Assembly (NCBI GenBank): GCA_031844405.1
Contig: JAUZVC010000003.1
Location: 372,001-436,000, forward strand
Direction: 5' to 3'
Length of the DNA stretch: 64,000 nucleotides
DNA from: Knoellia sp031844405
GTDB taxonomy: Bacteria; Actinomycetota; Actinomycetes; Actinomycetales; Dermatophilaceae
The translations under genes were made by a program, and so were the position numbers. Each line of letters opens with the position of its first letter. The first letter of the stretch is position 1. Of the stretch, positions 32,440 through 40,516 are shown in pieces. The notes under the pieces are model-generated. The model had not been told where the DNA came from and did not search any database. It was given only the letters and a program-made list of their open reading frames with translations.

Positions 32440-33356
32440 GCTCGGTCGAGCGCGCCGCTCGCTCCTGGCTGACGCACCTCGACGTGGAGCGGGGTGTGTC
32501 GGCCAACACGCTCAAGGCCTACCGGCGCGACCTCGGCAGGTGGACGGCATACCTCTCCTCGATCGGGGTCGACGACCCGGCGTCGGTGAGCGAGCGGCAG
32601 GTGAGCGAGTTCCTCGCGCGGCTGCGCGAGGGCGACGACGAGCACCCGCCGCTCGCCGCGACGTCCGCGGCGCGCACCCTCGTCGCCGTCCGTGGGCTGC
32701 ACCGCTTCCTCGCCCTCGAGGGGGAGATGGACGCGGACCCGACGGCCGCCGTCAGCCCTCCGCCGGCACCCTCACGGCTGCCCAAGGCGATCAGCGTCGG
32801 CGAGGTCGAGCGCCTGCTCGAGGCCGCGTCGGTCGGCGACACGCCGGCCTCACTGCGTGACCGTGCACTCCTCGAGGTCCTCTACGGCACCGGCGCCCGC
32901 ATCTCCGAGGCCGTCGGGCTCGACATCGACGACGTCGACATGGACGCCGGCGTCGTCCGGCTCGAGGGCAAGGGCGGCAAGCAACGGCTCGTGCCCCTCG
33001 GGTCCTACGCCAAGGCGGCGCTCACGGCATACCTGGTCCGAGGGAGGGGCACGTTCGCGGCGAAGGGCCGCGGGACGCCGGCGATCTTCCTCAACCAGCG
33101 CGGGTCACGGCTGTCCCGCCAGAGCGCGTGGGCGGTCCTGCGGGCCGCGGCCGAACGGGCGCAGCTTCGTGGGCACATCTCGCCGCACACCCTGCGGCAC
33201 TCCTTCGCGACGCACCTGCTGGAGGGTGGTGCGGACGTGCGTGTCGTGCAGGAGCTCCTCGGCCACGCGTCGGTGACGACGACGCAGGTCTACACGCTCG
33301 TCACGGTGCAGCAGCTGCGCGAGGTCTATGCACAGAGCCACCCGCGTGCGCGCTGA
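32436..33356 (+). CDS. xerD: tyrosine recombinase XerD
   Basis: Chromosome dimer resolution recombinase acting at dif. The catalytic set is visible: Arg in GTGARISE, His-x-x-Arg in HTLRHSFATHLL, His in LGHASVTTTQ and Tyr in the following VYT. The N-terminal SAM-like domain starts at SVERAARSWLTHLDVERG. No ATG, GTG or TTG lies at the expected place; CTG 32436, overlapping the ald stop as CTGA, gives 306 residues, the normal size. The frame is open further upstream (to 32253) but only within ald. I regard the CTG start as likely, not certain. Confidence 0.92.
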   Translation: MSSVERAARSWLTHLDVERGVSANTLKAYRRDLGRWTAYLSSIGVDDPASVSERQVSEFLARLREGDDEHPPLAATSAARTLVAVRGLHRFLALEGEMDADPTAAVSPPPAPSRLPKAISVGEVERLLEAASVGDTPASLRDRALLEVLYGTGARISEAVGLDIDDVDMDAGVVRLEGKGGKQRLVPLGSYAKAALTAYLVRGRGTFAAKGRGTPAIFLNQRGSRLSRQSAWAVLRAAAERAQLRGHISPHTLRHSFATHLLEGGADVRVVQELLGHASVTTTQVYTLVTVQQLREVYAQSHPRAR

Positions 33357-33413
33357 TAGTGTCGTGGCGATCAGCGGGATGCTGACCGCGTGCACGCCAG
33401 TTCCGGGAGAGAG

Positions 33414-34367
33414 ATGGATTCGTCAGACATCGACGCCGTGGTGACCTCAATGCAGACGTCGGACGACCTCGGGACCTCGACCCACGGCGCCGACGGTCAC
33501 CTGCCCGGGACCGAGCCACCCGCGGGGCAGCCGGGTCCGACCGGCCGTCCGCTGCCGACCTTCCCCGAGCCGCCGCCGCTGGCGAGCCACGGGCCGGCAC
33601 GGGTCATCGCGATGTGCAACCAGAAGGGCGGCGTCGGCAAGACGACGACGACCATCAACCTCGGGGCCGCGCTCGCCGAGGTCGGCCGCCGTGTCCTCCT
33701 CGTCGACTTCGACCCCCAGGGCGCCCTGTCGGTGGGCCTCGGCATCCCGGCGCACCAGCTCGACGTCACCGTCTACAACCTGCTCACCGAGCGCGGCCAC
33801 GACGTCCGTGACGTCATCCAGCGCACCAAGGTCGAGGGTCTCGACGTCATCCCGGCCAACATCGACCTCTCGGCCGCCGAGGTCCAGCTCGTCGGCGAGG
33901 TCGCCCGCGAGCAGATCCTCGCCCGGGTCCTGCGCCCCGTCCTCGACGACTACGACGTCGTCCTCATCGACTGCCAGCCGTCGCTCGGCCTGCTCACGGT
34001 CAACGCGCTCACCGCGGCCCACGGCGTGCTCATCCCGCTCGAGTGCGAGTTCTTCGCCATGCGCGGTGTCGCGCTGCTCGTCGAGACGATCGAGAAGATC
34101 ACCGACCGGCTCAACCCACGCCTCCAGGTCGACGGCATCCTCGCGACGATGTACGACGGCCGCACCCTTCACTCCAAGGAGGTCGTCGCGAGCGTCGTCG
34201 AGCACTTCGGCGAGCGGGTCTTCCACACGGTCATCAGCCGGACGGTGAAGTTCCCCGACGCGACGCTGGCCGCCGAGCCGATCACGACCTACGACTCCAC
34301 CCACAAGGGCGCTGGCGCCTACCGCCAGCTCGCGAGAGAGCTCATCGCCCGTGGCGGAGCAGCCTGA
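33414..34367 (+). CDS. ParA/Soj-type ATPase (chromosome partitioning family)
   Basis: Walker-type ATPase: deviant Walker A CNQKGGVGKTTTTIN, Walker A' LLVDFDPQGALS and Walker B VVLIDCQPSLG. A proline-rich tail of about 60 residues precedes the domain. ATG 33414 follows GGGAG; GTG 33390 is an alternative. No parB follows. Instead it precedes scpA and scpB, as in many actinobacteria (the Mycobacterium Rv1708 position), so it is a chromosomal ParA-like protein rather than a plasmid gene. It overlaps scpA by 17 bases. Confidence 0.92.
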   Translation: MDSSDIDAVVTSMQTSDDLGTSTHGADGHLPGTEPPAGQPGPTGRPLPTFPEPPPLASHGPARVIAMCNQKGGVGKTTTTINLGAALAEVGRRVLLVDFDPQGALSVGLGIPAHQLDVTVYNLLTERGHDVRDVIQRTKVEGLDVIPANIDLSAAEVQLVGEVAREQILARVLRPVLDDYDVVLIDCQPSLGLLTVNALTAAHGVLIPLECEFFAMRGVALLVETIEKITDRLNPRLQVDGILATMYDGRTLHSKEVVASVVEHFGERVFHTVISRTVKFPDATLAAEPITTYDSTHKGAGAYRQLARELIARGGAA

Positions 34368-35370
34368 CACTCTGGCCGAGGCACCCGGCGGCGTCCTGAC
34401 GCGGCGGGCGGCGACGACGGCCTTCGAGGTCCACCTCGACGTCTTCTCGGGGCCGTTCGACCTCCTCCTCGGCCTCATCTCGAAGCACAAGCTCGACATC
34501 ACCGAGATCGCCCTCGCGCAGGTCACCGACGAGTTCATCGCGCACATCAAGGCCGAGCAGGCGAAGGGCGGCGACTCCTGGGACCTCTCGCAGGCCTCGG
34601 AGTTCCTCCTCGTCGCGGCCACCCTGCTCGACATCAAGGCTGCCCGCCTCCTGCCCCAGGTCGGGCCGGAGGACGAGGACGACCTCGCCCTCATCGAGGC
34701 GCGCGACCTGCTCTTCGCACGACTGCTCCAGTACCGCGCGTTCAAGGACATCGCGCGCACCTTCGACGAGCGGATGGCGACGGCCGCGCGGATGACCGCG
34801 CGTCAGGCGGGGATCGAGCCGCAGTTCGCCAGGCTCCTGCCCGAGCTCGTCATGACGGTGACGCCCGAGCAGCTCGCGATGATCGCCGCCGGCGCGCTCA
34901 CGCCGAAGCCGGTGGACACGGTCGGGCTCGGCCACCTGCACGCGCCGGCGGTCAGCGTCCGCGAGCAGGCGACGATCATCGGCGAGCGGCTGCGGCGCGA
35001 GGGTGTGGCGTCGTTCCGCGCGCTCGTGCGCGACGCGGACAGCACGCTCGTCATCGTCGCCCGCTTCCTCGCCCTGCTCGAGCTCTTCCGCGAGTCCGCC
35101 ATCACCTTCGAGCAGGCCGAGGCGCTCGGCGAGCTCACCGTCCGCTGGACCGGGTCGATGGAGGGTGACATCGACGTCGACGACGAGTTCGACGACGCGA
35201 CCCCCACAGAGGACCTCGCTTCATCCGCGGACACGGCCCCGGCGGGGGCCACAGCCCCGGCGGACGACGTCCCGGCGGACGGTGCCGACGGCGGCAGCGA
35301 CGACGACACCGACTCCGGTCCTGCCCCCGAGGCGACCGACACCGATCAGCGAGAGGCTGACCATGAGTGA
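34351..35370 (+). CDS. scpA: segregation and condensation protein ScpA
   Basis: Kleisin that bridges SMC heads in the condensin complex with ScpB. The N-terminal kleisin block FEVHLDVFSGPFDLLLGLI, the KLDITEIALAQVTDEF helix and the C-terminal winged helix (ITFEQAEALGELTVRW) are present. The last ~55 residues are an acidic Ala/Asp-rich tail. GTG 34351 overlaps parA by 17 bases; scpB starts eight bases before its stop. Confidence 0.95.
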   Translation: MAEQPDTLAEAPGGVLTRRAATTAFEVHLDVFSGPFDLLLGLISKHKLDITEIALAQVTDEFIAHIKAEQAKGGDSWDLSQASEFLLVAATLLDIKAARLLPQVGPEDEDDLALIEARDLLFARLLQYRAFKDIARTFDERMATAARMTARQAGIEPQFARLLPELVMTVTPEQLAMIAAGALTPKPVDTVGLGHLHAPAVSVREQATIIGERLRREGVASFRALVRDADSTLVIVARFLALLELFRESAITFEQAEALGELTVRWTGSMEGDIDVDDEFDDATPTEDLASSADTAPAGATAPADDVPADGADGGSDDDTDSGPAPEATDTDQREADHE

Positions 35371-36019
35371 CACCGACCTGACCGACACGACCACGGACGA
35401 CGTCCGCGACGAGGGCGTCGTCGACGAGGTGCCGCCGGACCAGCTCGCCTTCGACGTGGGCGACTTTCCGGGCGGGCTGCGCGGCGCGGTCGAGGCGGTC
35501 CTCATGGTCGTCGACGAGCCGGTCACCGAGCTGGCCCTCGCCTCCGCGCTCGAGGTCCCCGTGCCCGACGTCGAGGCCGCCCTCGCCGAGCTCGAGGAGG
35601 GGTACGCCGCGCAGCAGCGAGGTTTCTGCCTCCGCAACGTCGGTGGCGGGTGGCGCGTCTACAGCCGTCCCGAGTACGCCCCGGTCGTGAGCAAGTTCCT
35701 CCTCGACGGCCAGCAGGCCCGGCTCACCCAGGCCTCGCTCGAGACGCTCGCCGTCATCGCCTACCGCCAGCCTGTCTCGCGCTCCCGCGTCGCTGCCGTC
35801 CGCGGCGTCAACGTCGACGGCGTCATCCGCACCCTGCTCACGCGCGGTCTCATCGAGGAGGTGGGCACCGACGAGGAGTCGACCGCCCACCTCTACGGGA
35901 CGACCGCCACCTTCCTCGAGCGGCTCGGCCTGCAGTCGCTCGACGACCTGCCAGCCCTTGCTCCCTACCTTCCGGAGGTCGACGTGCTCGACGAGATCGC
36001 AGAGAGCGGCCGGTCATGA
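35363..36019 (+). CDS. scpB: segregation and condensation protein ScpB
   Basis: Condensin subunit that binds ScpA as a dimer of tandem winged helices. Typical blocks are GAVEAVLMVVDEPVTE, GGGWRVYSRPEYAPVV, and ETLAVIAYRQPVSRSRVAAVRGVNVDGV (seen in part). An acidic 30-residue N-terminal tail precedes them. ATG 35363 is the start; the longer frame upstream is a shadow of scpA. It overlaps the next gene by four bases. Confidence 0.96.
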   Translation: MSDTDLTDTTTDDVRDEGVVDEVPPDQLAFDVGDFPGGLRGAVEAVLMVVDEPVTELALASALEVPVPDVEAALAELEEGYAAQQRGFCLRNVGGGWRVYSRPEYAPVVSKFLLDGQQARLTQASLETLAVIAYRQPVSRSRVAAVRGVNVDGVIRTLLTRGLIEEVGTDEESTAHLYGTTATFLERLGLQSLDDLPALAPYLPEVDVLDEIAESGRS

Positions 36020-36963
36020 CCCCGCCGCAGAACCGACGCGGCGGACCCGCGAAGAAGCCGTCCGGCGGCCGTGGCCGCGGTGCCGGCCAGAGTGGCGCAC
36101 GCGGCGCGTCCGGCGGGCCACGCGGTGCAGGTGCAGGTGCCGGTGGCGGCGGTCGTCCCCGCGGCGTCGGCACGACGAAGAAGAGCCAGCCGACGGCGAT
36201 GCCCGACCGGCCGCGGTCCAAGCCGGTCGACGTCCACGACCCGGACGGCATACGGCTCCAGAAGCTGCTCGCCTCGGCAGGCGTAGGGTCGCGGCGGGTG
36301 TGCGAGCAGCTCATCGCCGACGGCCGGGTCGAGGTCGACGGGCAGGTCGTCACCGAGCTCGGCGTGCGCATCAACGCCGACCAGGTCGTCCACGTCGACG
36401 GCGTGCGCGTCACGCTCGACGAGTCGCGGGTCTACCTCGCGTTCAACAAGCCGCTCAACGTCGTCACGTCGATGAACGACGAGCTCGGCCGGATCGACAT
36501 CGGCGACTACTTCGGCGACCGCAAGGAGCGGCTCTTCCACGTCGGCCGCCTCGACGCCGACACCGAAGGACTGCTCATCCTCACCAACGACGGCGACCTG
36601 GCCCACCGGCTCCAGCACCCGAAGTACGGCGTGCTCAAGACTTACCTCGCCCAGATCCGCGGACCCGTCCCGCGTGACCTCGGCAAGCGGCTGCGCGAGG
36701 GCATCGAGCTCGAGGACGGACCCGTGCAGGTGGACTCGTTCCGCGTCGTCGACAGCCAGCCCGGCAAGGCGATCGTCGAGGTGATCCTCCACGAGGGCCG
36801 GAAGCACATCGTCCGTCGGATGCTCGCCGAGGCGGGCCACCCCGTGCTGTCGCTCGTGCGCACCCAGGTCGGCCCGATCCGTCTCGGCGACACCAAGCCC
36901 GGCAAGTTCCGCCGGCTCACCAAGGGCGAGGTCGGCGAGCTCTACTCGGCGGCGGGGATGTGA
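36016..36963 (+). CDS. rluB: rRNA pseudouridine synthase, RsuA/RluB family
   Basis: Isomerises uridine to pseudouridine in rRNA. A Gly/Arg/Pro-rich tail of about 70 residues precedes an S4 domain (LQKLLASAGVGSRRVCEQLIADGRV) and the catalytic domain with Asp in HVGRLDADTEGLLILTNDG, then EGRKHIVRRM. Its place after scpB matches the rluB position in other actinobacteria; whether the target is 23S U2605 or a 16S site cannot be decided by sequence alone. One ACGGCATAC copy forces a rare ATA codon at 36250-36252. Confidence 0.93.
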   Translation: MTPPQNRRGGPAKKPSGGRGRGAGQSGARGASGGPRGAGAGAGGGGRPRGVGTTKKSQPTAMPDRPRSKPVDVHDPDGIRLQKLLASAGVGSRRVCEQLIADGRVEVDGQVVTELGVRINADQVVHVDGVRVTLDESRVYLAFNKPLNVVTSMNDELGRIDIGDYFGDRKERLFHVGRLDADTEGLLILTNDGDLAHRLQHPKYGVLKTYLAQIRGPVPRDLGKRLREGIELEDGPVQVDSFRVVDSQPGKAIVEVILHEGRKHIVRRMLAEAGHPVLSLVRTQVGPIRLGDTKPGKFRRLTKGEVGELYSAAGM

Positions 36964-38075
36964 GCGAGGCGCCCGCCCCGCCGCGCGTTCACGTCGTCGG
37001 CACCGGCCTCATCGGCACGAGCCTCGGCCTCGCGCTGACGCGTGCCGGCGGGTCCGTGACCCTCGAGGACATCTCCACCACCAACGCCGCCCTCGCCCGC
37101 GACCTCGGCGCGGGCGAGACGACCTCCGTGGCGGGGGGCGCGCACGGTGGCGAGCAGCCGGAGCTCGTCGTCGTCGCGACGCCACCGGACGTCACGGCGA
37201 CGTGCGTCGCGTCCGCCCTGGAGCGCTTCCCGGACGCCGTCGTCACCGACGTCGCCTCCGTCAAGGTCGCGGTCATCGACGCGCTGCGCGAGCGTGGCGC
37301 CGACCTCACCCGCTTCTGCGGTTCGCACCCCATGGCAGGCCGCGAGCGCAGCGGCGCGGTGGCGGGTCGGCACGACCTCTTCCACGGGCGCGCCTGGGTC
37401 CTCACCCCGACCTCCGAGACGAGCGCGGCCGCCCTCGAGCTCGTGCGCGCGGTCGCCACGAGTGCCGGCGCCGCCGTCGTCACCCTCGACCCCGCCGACC
37501 ACGACGCCGCCGTGGCCTCGGTCTCGCACGTCCCCCAGCTCGTCGCGAGCCTCGTCGCCGCGCGGCTCGAGCACCTCGCCGACTCCTCGGTGGCGCTCGC
37601 AGGACAGGGACTGCGCGACGTCACGCGGATCGCGGCGAGCGACCCGCACCTGTGGACCCAGATCCTCTCCGGCAACGCGCACGCCGTGCGTGACGTGCTT
37701 GCCTCGCTCGCGACCGACCTCGACGGCGTCATCGGCGCGCTCGACGCCCTCGGCAGCGACGCCGACGCGCCGGGCGCCCGGGGCACCCTCGCCCGGGCCA
37801 TCGCCGCGGGCAACGCCGGCCACGCGCGCATCCCCGGCAAGCACGGAGCCGCGCCGACGGCATACACGACCGTCCGGGTCCTCATCCCGGACGAGCCGGG
37901 ACAGCTCGGCCGCCTCTTCGCCGACGTCGGCGAGATCGGGACCAACATCGAGGAGTTCCACCTCGACCACGGCCTCGGGCAGGCGTTCGGGCTCGCCGAG
38001 GTCGACGTCGTGCCGGGAGCCGCGGCGTCGCTGTCGGAAGGCCTGGAGCAGCGCGGCTGGCGCCTGCACGGGTGA
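36960..38075 (+). CDS. tyrA: prephenate dehydrogenase with C-terminal ACT domain
   Basis: Oxidatively decarboxylates prephenate to 4-hydroxyphenylpyruvate for tyrosine. It shows the NAD loop VVGTGLIGTSLG at the N-terminus, the DVASVK and CGSHPMAGRERSG blocks, and SHVPQLVAS. From about residue 300 an ACT domain (TVRVLIPDEPGQLGRLFADVGE) suggests amino-acid feedback control. GTG 36960 overlaps rluB by four bases, so tyrA is in the scpAB-rluB operon. Confidence 0.95.
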   Translation: MSEAPAPPRVHVVGTGLIGTSLGLALTRAGGSVTLEDISTTNAALARDLGAGETTSVAGGAHGGEQPELVVVATPPDVTATCVASALERFPDAVVTDVASVKVAVIDALRERGADLTRFCGSHPMAGRERSGAVAGRHDLFHGRAWVLTPTSETSAAALELVRAVATSAGAAVVTLDPADHDAAVASVSHVPQLVASLVAARLEHLADSSVALAGQGLRDVTRIAASDPHLWTQILSGNAHAVRDVLASLATDLDGVIGALDALGSDADAPGARGTLARAIAAGNAGHARIPGKHGAAPTAYTTVRVLIPDEPGQLGRLFADVGEIGTNIEEFHLDHGLGQAFGLAEVDVVPGAAASLSEGLEQRGWRLHG

Positions 38076-38123
38076 GCCTCGCCCGGTGCGGCACCACGAC
38101 CGCCACCGCCTAGGCTGACCGCC

Positions 38124-38831
38124 ATGACGAGCGACTCCGCCCCGCTGACCATCGCCATCGACGGACCGTCCGGATCCGGCAAGTCGAGCGTCTCCAGGGC
38201 CGTGGCCGCGCGCCTCGGCATCGGCTACCTCGACACCGGAGCGATGTACCGCGCACTCACGTGGTGGTGCCTCGACCAAGGTGTCGACCTCGCCGACGAA
38301 GCCGCCGTCGTCGTCGCCGCAGAGGCCCTGCCCCTCGAGCTCTCGACCGACCCCGAGGACCAGCGGGTCGTCGTCGGTGGCGCCGACGTCACCGCCGACA
38401 TCCGCTCGACCGCGATCAGCTCCGAGGTCTCGAAGGTGGCGACGAACACCGGGGTGCGCCCGATCCTCCAGCAGGCGCAGCGCGACCGCATGGCCGACAT
38501 CGCCGAGACGACCGGCGGCGTCGTCGCCGAGGGGCGCGACATCACGACCGTCGTCGCACCGGACGCCCTCGTGCGGCTGCTGCTCACCGCGAGCGAGGAG
38601 GCCCGGCTGCGCCGGCGCTCGGCCGAGGTCCACGGCGCCGTCGACGAGGAGGCGATCGCCGCCACCCGCGACCAGGTCCTGCGCCGTGACCGTGACGACT
38701 CCGCCGTCTCGCAGTTCACGGTGGCGGCCGACGGCGTCGTCACGGTCGACACCTCCAACCTCGACTTCGACGAGAGCGTCGAGGCCGTGCTCGCCGTCGT
38801 CGCCTCGCTCGCCGGTCACTCCCGCGACTGA
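38124..38831 (+). CDS. cmk: cytidylate kinase
   Basis: Phosphorylates CMP and dCMP. P-loop GPSGSGKSS at residues 14-22, LGIGYLDTGAMYRALT, and EGRDITTVV with the LID RRDRDDS region are typical. Length 235 is normal. ATG 38124 lies seven bases after TAGGCT (38111-38116), giving a leaderless promoter of its own besides any readthrough from tyrA. Confidence 0.96.
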   Translation: MTSDSAPLTIAIDGPSGSGKSSVSRAVAARLGIGYLDTGAMYRALTWWCLDQGVDLADEAAVVVAAEALPLELSTDPEDQRVVVGGADVTADIRSTAISSEVSKVATNTGVRPILQQAQRDRMADIAETTGGVVAEGRDITTVVAPDALVRLLLTASEEARLRRRSAEVHGAVDEEAIAATRDQVLRRDRDDSAVSQFTVAADGVVTVDTSNLDFDESVEAVLAVVASLAGHSRD

Positions 38832-38954
38832 GCCTCGGGGGGCCTGTCGCACCACGGACGCAGTCGCGCCGCAGCGATTCCGCAGCGAGGCCGCAGCGGC
38901 GGGACGCAACCTGCTCGGGCGACCCGACCAGCGGGTCCCGACCCAGGAGGCGCC

Positions 38955-39749
38955 ATGTCCACCCTCACCCGCCGCACCACGGCCGCGGCCGCACTCTGCG
39001 TCCTCACCGTGGGACTGCTCGGTGCCACCGCCACGACCGCGACGGCCGGCAGCGCCGCGCTGGCCGACCCGCAGCGGGTCCGTGTCGTCACCGTCAACGT
39101 CGACTTCGGCGCGCCGGCGAGCACCGTGCGCGACGACTTCGCCCGCTACAGCCGCTTCGCCGACATCGTCATGCTCCAGGAGGCGCGTGACGTGCGCCTG
39201 GCCGACCTCGTCGACACGAGCACGTGGATCGTCCGCCAGGACACCTCCTCGGAGTCCACCCGCGGCAGCGCCCTCGCCATCCGCCGCACGGCCGTGCGCG
39301 CCACCAACGGCGTGACGGACTTCCGGCTCGTCAAGGGCACCGACGGCGGCCCCTGCCCCGACGGCGGCATCCAGACCCGGTGGATCGCCGTCGCGGACGT
39401 CCACCTCGCCAACGGCGCGACCCTCGTCGCGGCCTCGCTGCACATGCCGCCTCCGCGCTGCGCGACCGGACCCGGGAGCCTGTATGCCGACATGGCCGAC
39501 AACGTCGTGGCCCTCTCGAACCGCCACCCGTCGCGGCTGCTCATCGGCGGCGACTGGAACAAGGTCGTCAATGACGACCCCAACGACATCTCGGCCCGCG
39601 CGGACGGGCGGATCGTCCCGCGCGGCATCGGGATCGACGGGTTCTACAAGCCCCGAGGGCTCGCCAACGAGCCGCTGACGACCCTCGGCGACATCTACGG
39701 CCACCACGAGCCGGTCCAGATGGCCGTCTCGGTGCCCGCCTCGTTCTGA
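38955..39749 (+). CDS. secreted endonuclease/exonuclease/phosphatase-fold protein
   Basis: A signal peptide (cleavage near residue 32, ATAGSAALA) leads into an EEP-fold domain: VVTVNVDFG, the metal-binding Glu in MLQEARD, the GGDWN strand and a C-terminal GHHEPVQM with the catalytic His. Substrate (DNA, phospholipid or other phosphodiester) cannot be told. ATG 38955 follows AGGAGG. It separates cmk from plsC and der, which are usually adjacent, so it is probably an insertion into a conserved block. The 123 bases before it show no other feature. Confidence 0.82.
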   Translation: MSTLTRRTTAAAALCVLTVGLLGATATTATAGSAALADPQRVRVVTVNVDFGAPASTVRDDFARYSRFADIVMLQEARDVRLADLVDTSTWIVRQDTSSESTRGSALAIRRTAVRATNGVTDFRLVKGTDGGPCPDGGIQTRWIAVADVHLANGATLVAASLHMPPPRCATGPGSLYADMADNVVALSNRHPSRLLIGGDWNKVVNDDPNDISARADGRIVPRGIGIDGFYKPRGLANEPLTTLGDIYGHHEPVQMAVSVPASF

Positions 39750-39786
39750 GCCGCGTGTCGCGGGCGGTGGACTATCGTTCCGGCGC

Positions 39787-40476
39787 GTGACGCACGAGCG
39801 CCCGGACCCCGCGCCGTGGCGGGCGACCGTCGGCCGCCACGTCGGGCGCCTCCTCGTCACGAGCCTGTATGCCGCGCGGGCCGCGGGCGCCGAACGGGTC
39901 CCCGCGTCCGGTCCGGTCATCCTCGCGGCGAACCACACGGGCTACCTCGACGGCGCCGTCGTCCTCGCCCTCGCCCCTCGCCCGGCCCACTTCCTCGTCC
40001 TCGCCTCGACCTTCGAGCTCGGCGTGGGACCGCTGCTCCACCTCACCGGGCAGATCCCGCTCCACCAGGGCCGGGGCGACCGGGTGGCCCTGACGTCGGC
40101 CCTCGGGGTGCTCGAGCGTGGGGGAGTGGTGGGCATCTTCCCCGAGGGTGGCCGCGGCAGGGGCGACCTCGAGAAGGCGAAGAAGGGAGTCGCCTGGCTC
40201 GCCCTCCAGGGGCACGCGACCGTCATCCCGGTGGCCTGCCTCGGGACGCGTGCCACCGGGGCCCTCGCGTCGTCGTGGCCACGACTGCGCAGCCGCCTCG
40301 TCGTCGACTTCGGGAAGCCGGTCGCGCTCACGAGGGCGGCCGGCATACCGGGTCGGGAGCGGCTCGAGCGGGCGGCGGAGGAGATCCGGGTCTCGCTCGC
40401 CGGGCACGTCCGCGAGGCGAGCGAGCGGCACGGCATCGAGCTGCCGAGCGACGTGCCACCCGACGTCCGGGGCTGA
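39787..40476 (+). CDS. plsC: 1-acyl-sn-glycerol-3-phosphate acyltransferase
   Basis: Acylates lysophosphatidic acid in phospholipid synthesis at the membrane. The NHTGYLD (HX4D) and FPEGGRGRG motifs are clear. Length 229 is normal. GTG 39787 lies eight bases after TATCGT (39773-39778). One ACGGCATAC-type motif here is read as Gly-Ile-Pro with the rare ATA codon at 40345-40347. The position before der is conserved. Confidence 0.93.
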   Translation: MTHERPDPAPWRATVGRHVGRLLVTSLYAARAAGAERVPASGPVILAANHTGYLDGAVVLALAPRPAHFLVLASTFELGVGPLLHLTGQIPLHQGRGDRVALTSALGVLERGGVVGIFPEGGRGRGDLEKAKKGVAWLALQGHATVIPVACLGTRATGALASSWPRLRSRLVVDFGKPVALTRAAGIPGRERLERAAEEIRVSLAGHVREASERHGIELPSDVPPDVRG

Positions 40477-40516
40477 GCGGACCGAGCACAGTGCGGCCTC
40501 TGGGAGAATGGTGCGC

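Noticed and set aside
32436..33356. tyrosine recombinase as a phage or island integrase
   Set aside because: Sequence and place after ald and before parA-scpAB match chromosomal XerD; no att duplication or phage genes nearby.
33414..34367. ParA as a sign of plasmid or replication origin
   Set aside because: No parB, parS-like cluster or dnaA/DnaA boxes were noticed; neighbours are scpA and scpB, the usual chromosomal setting.
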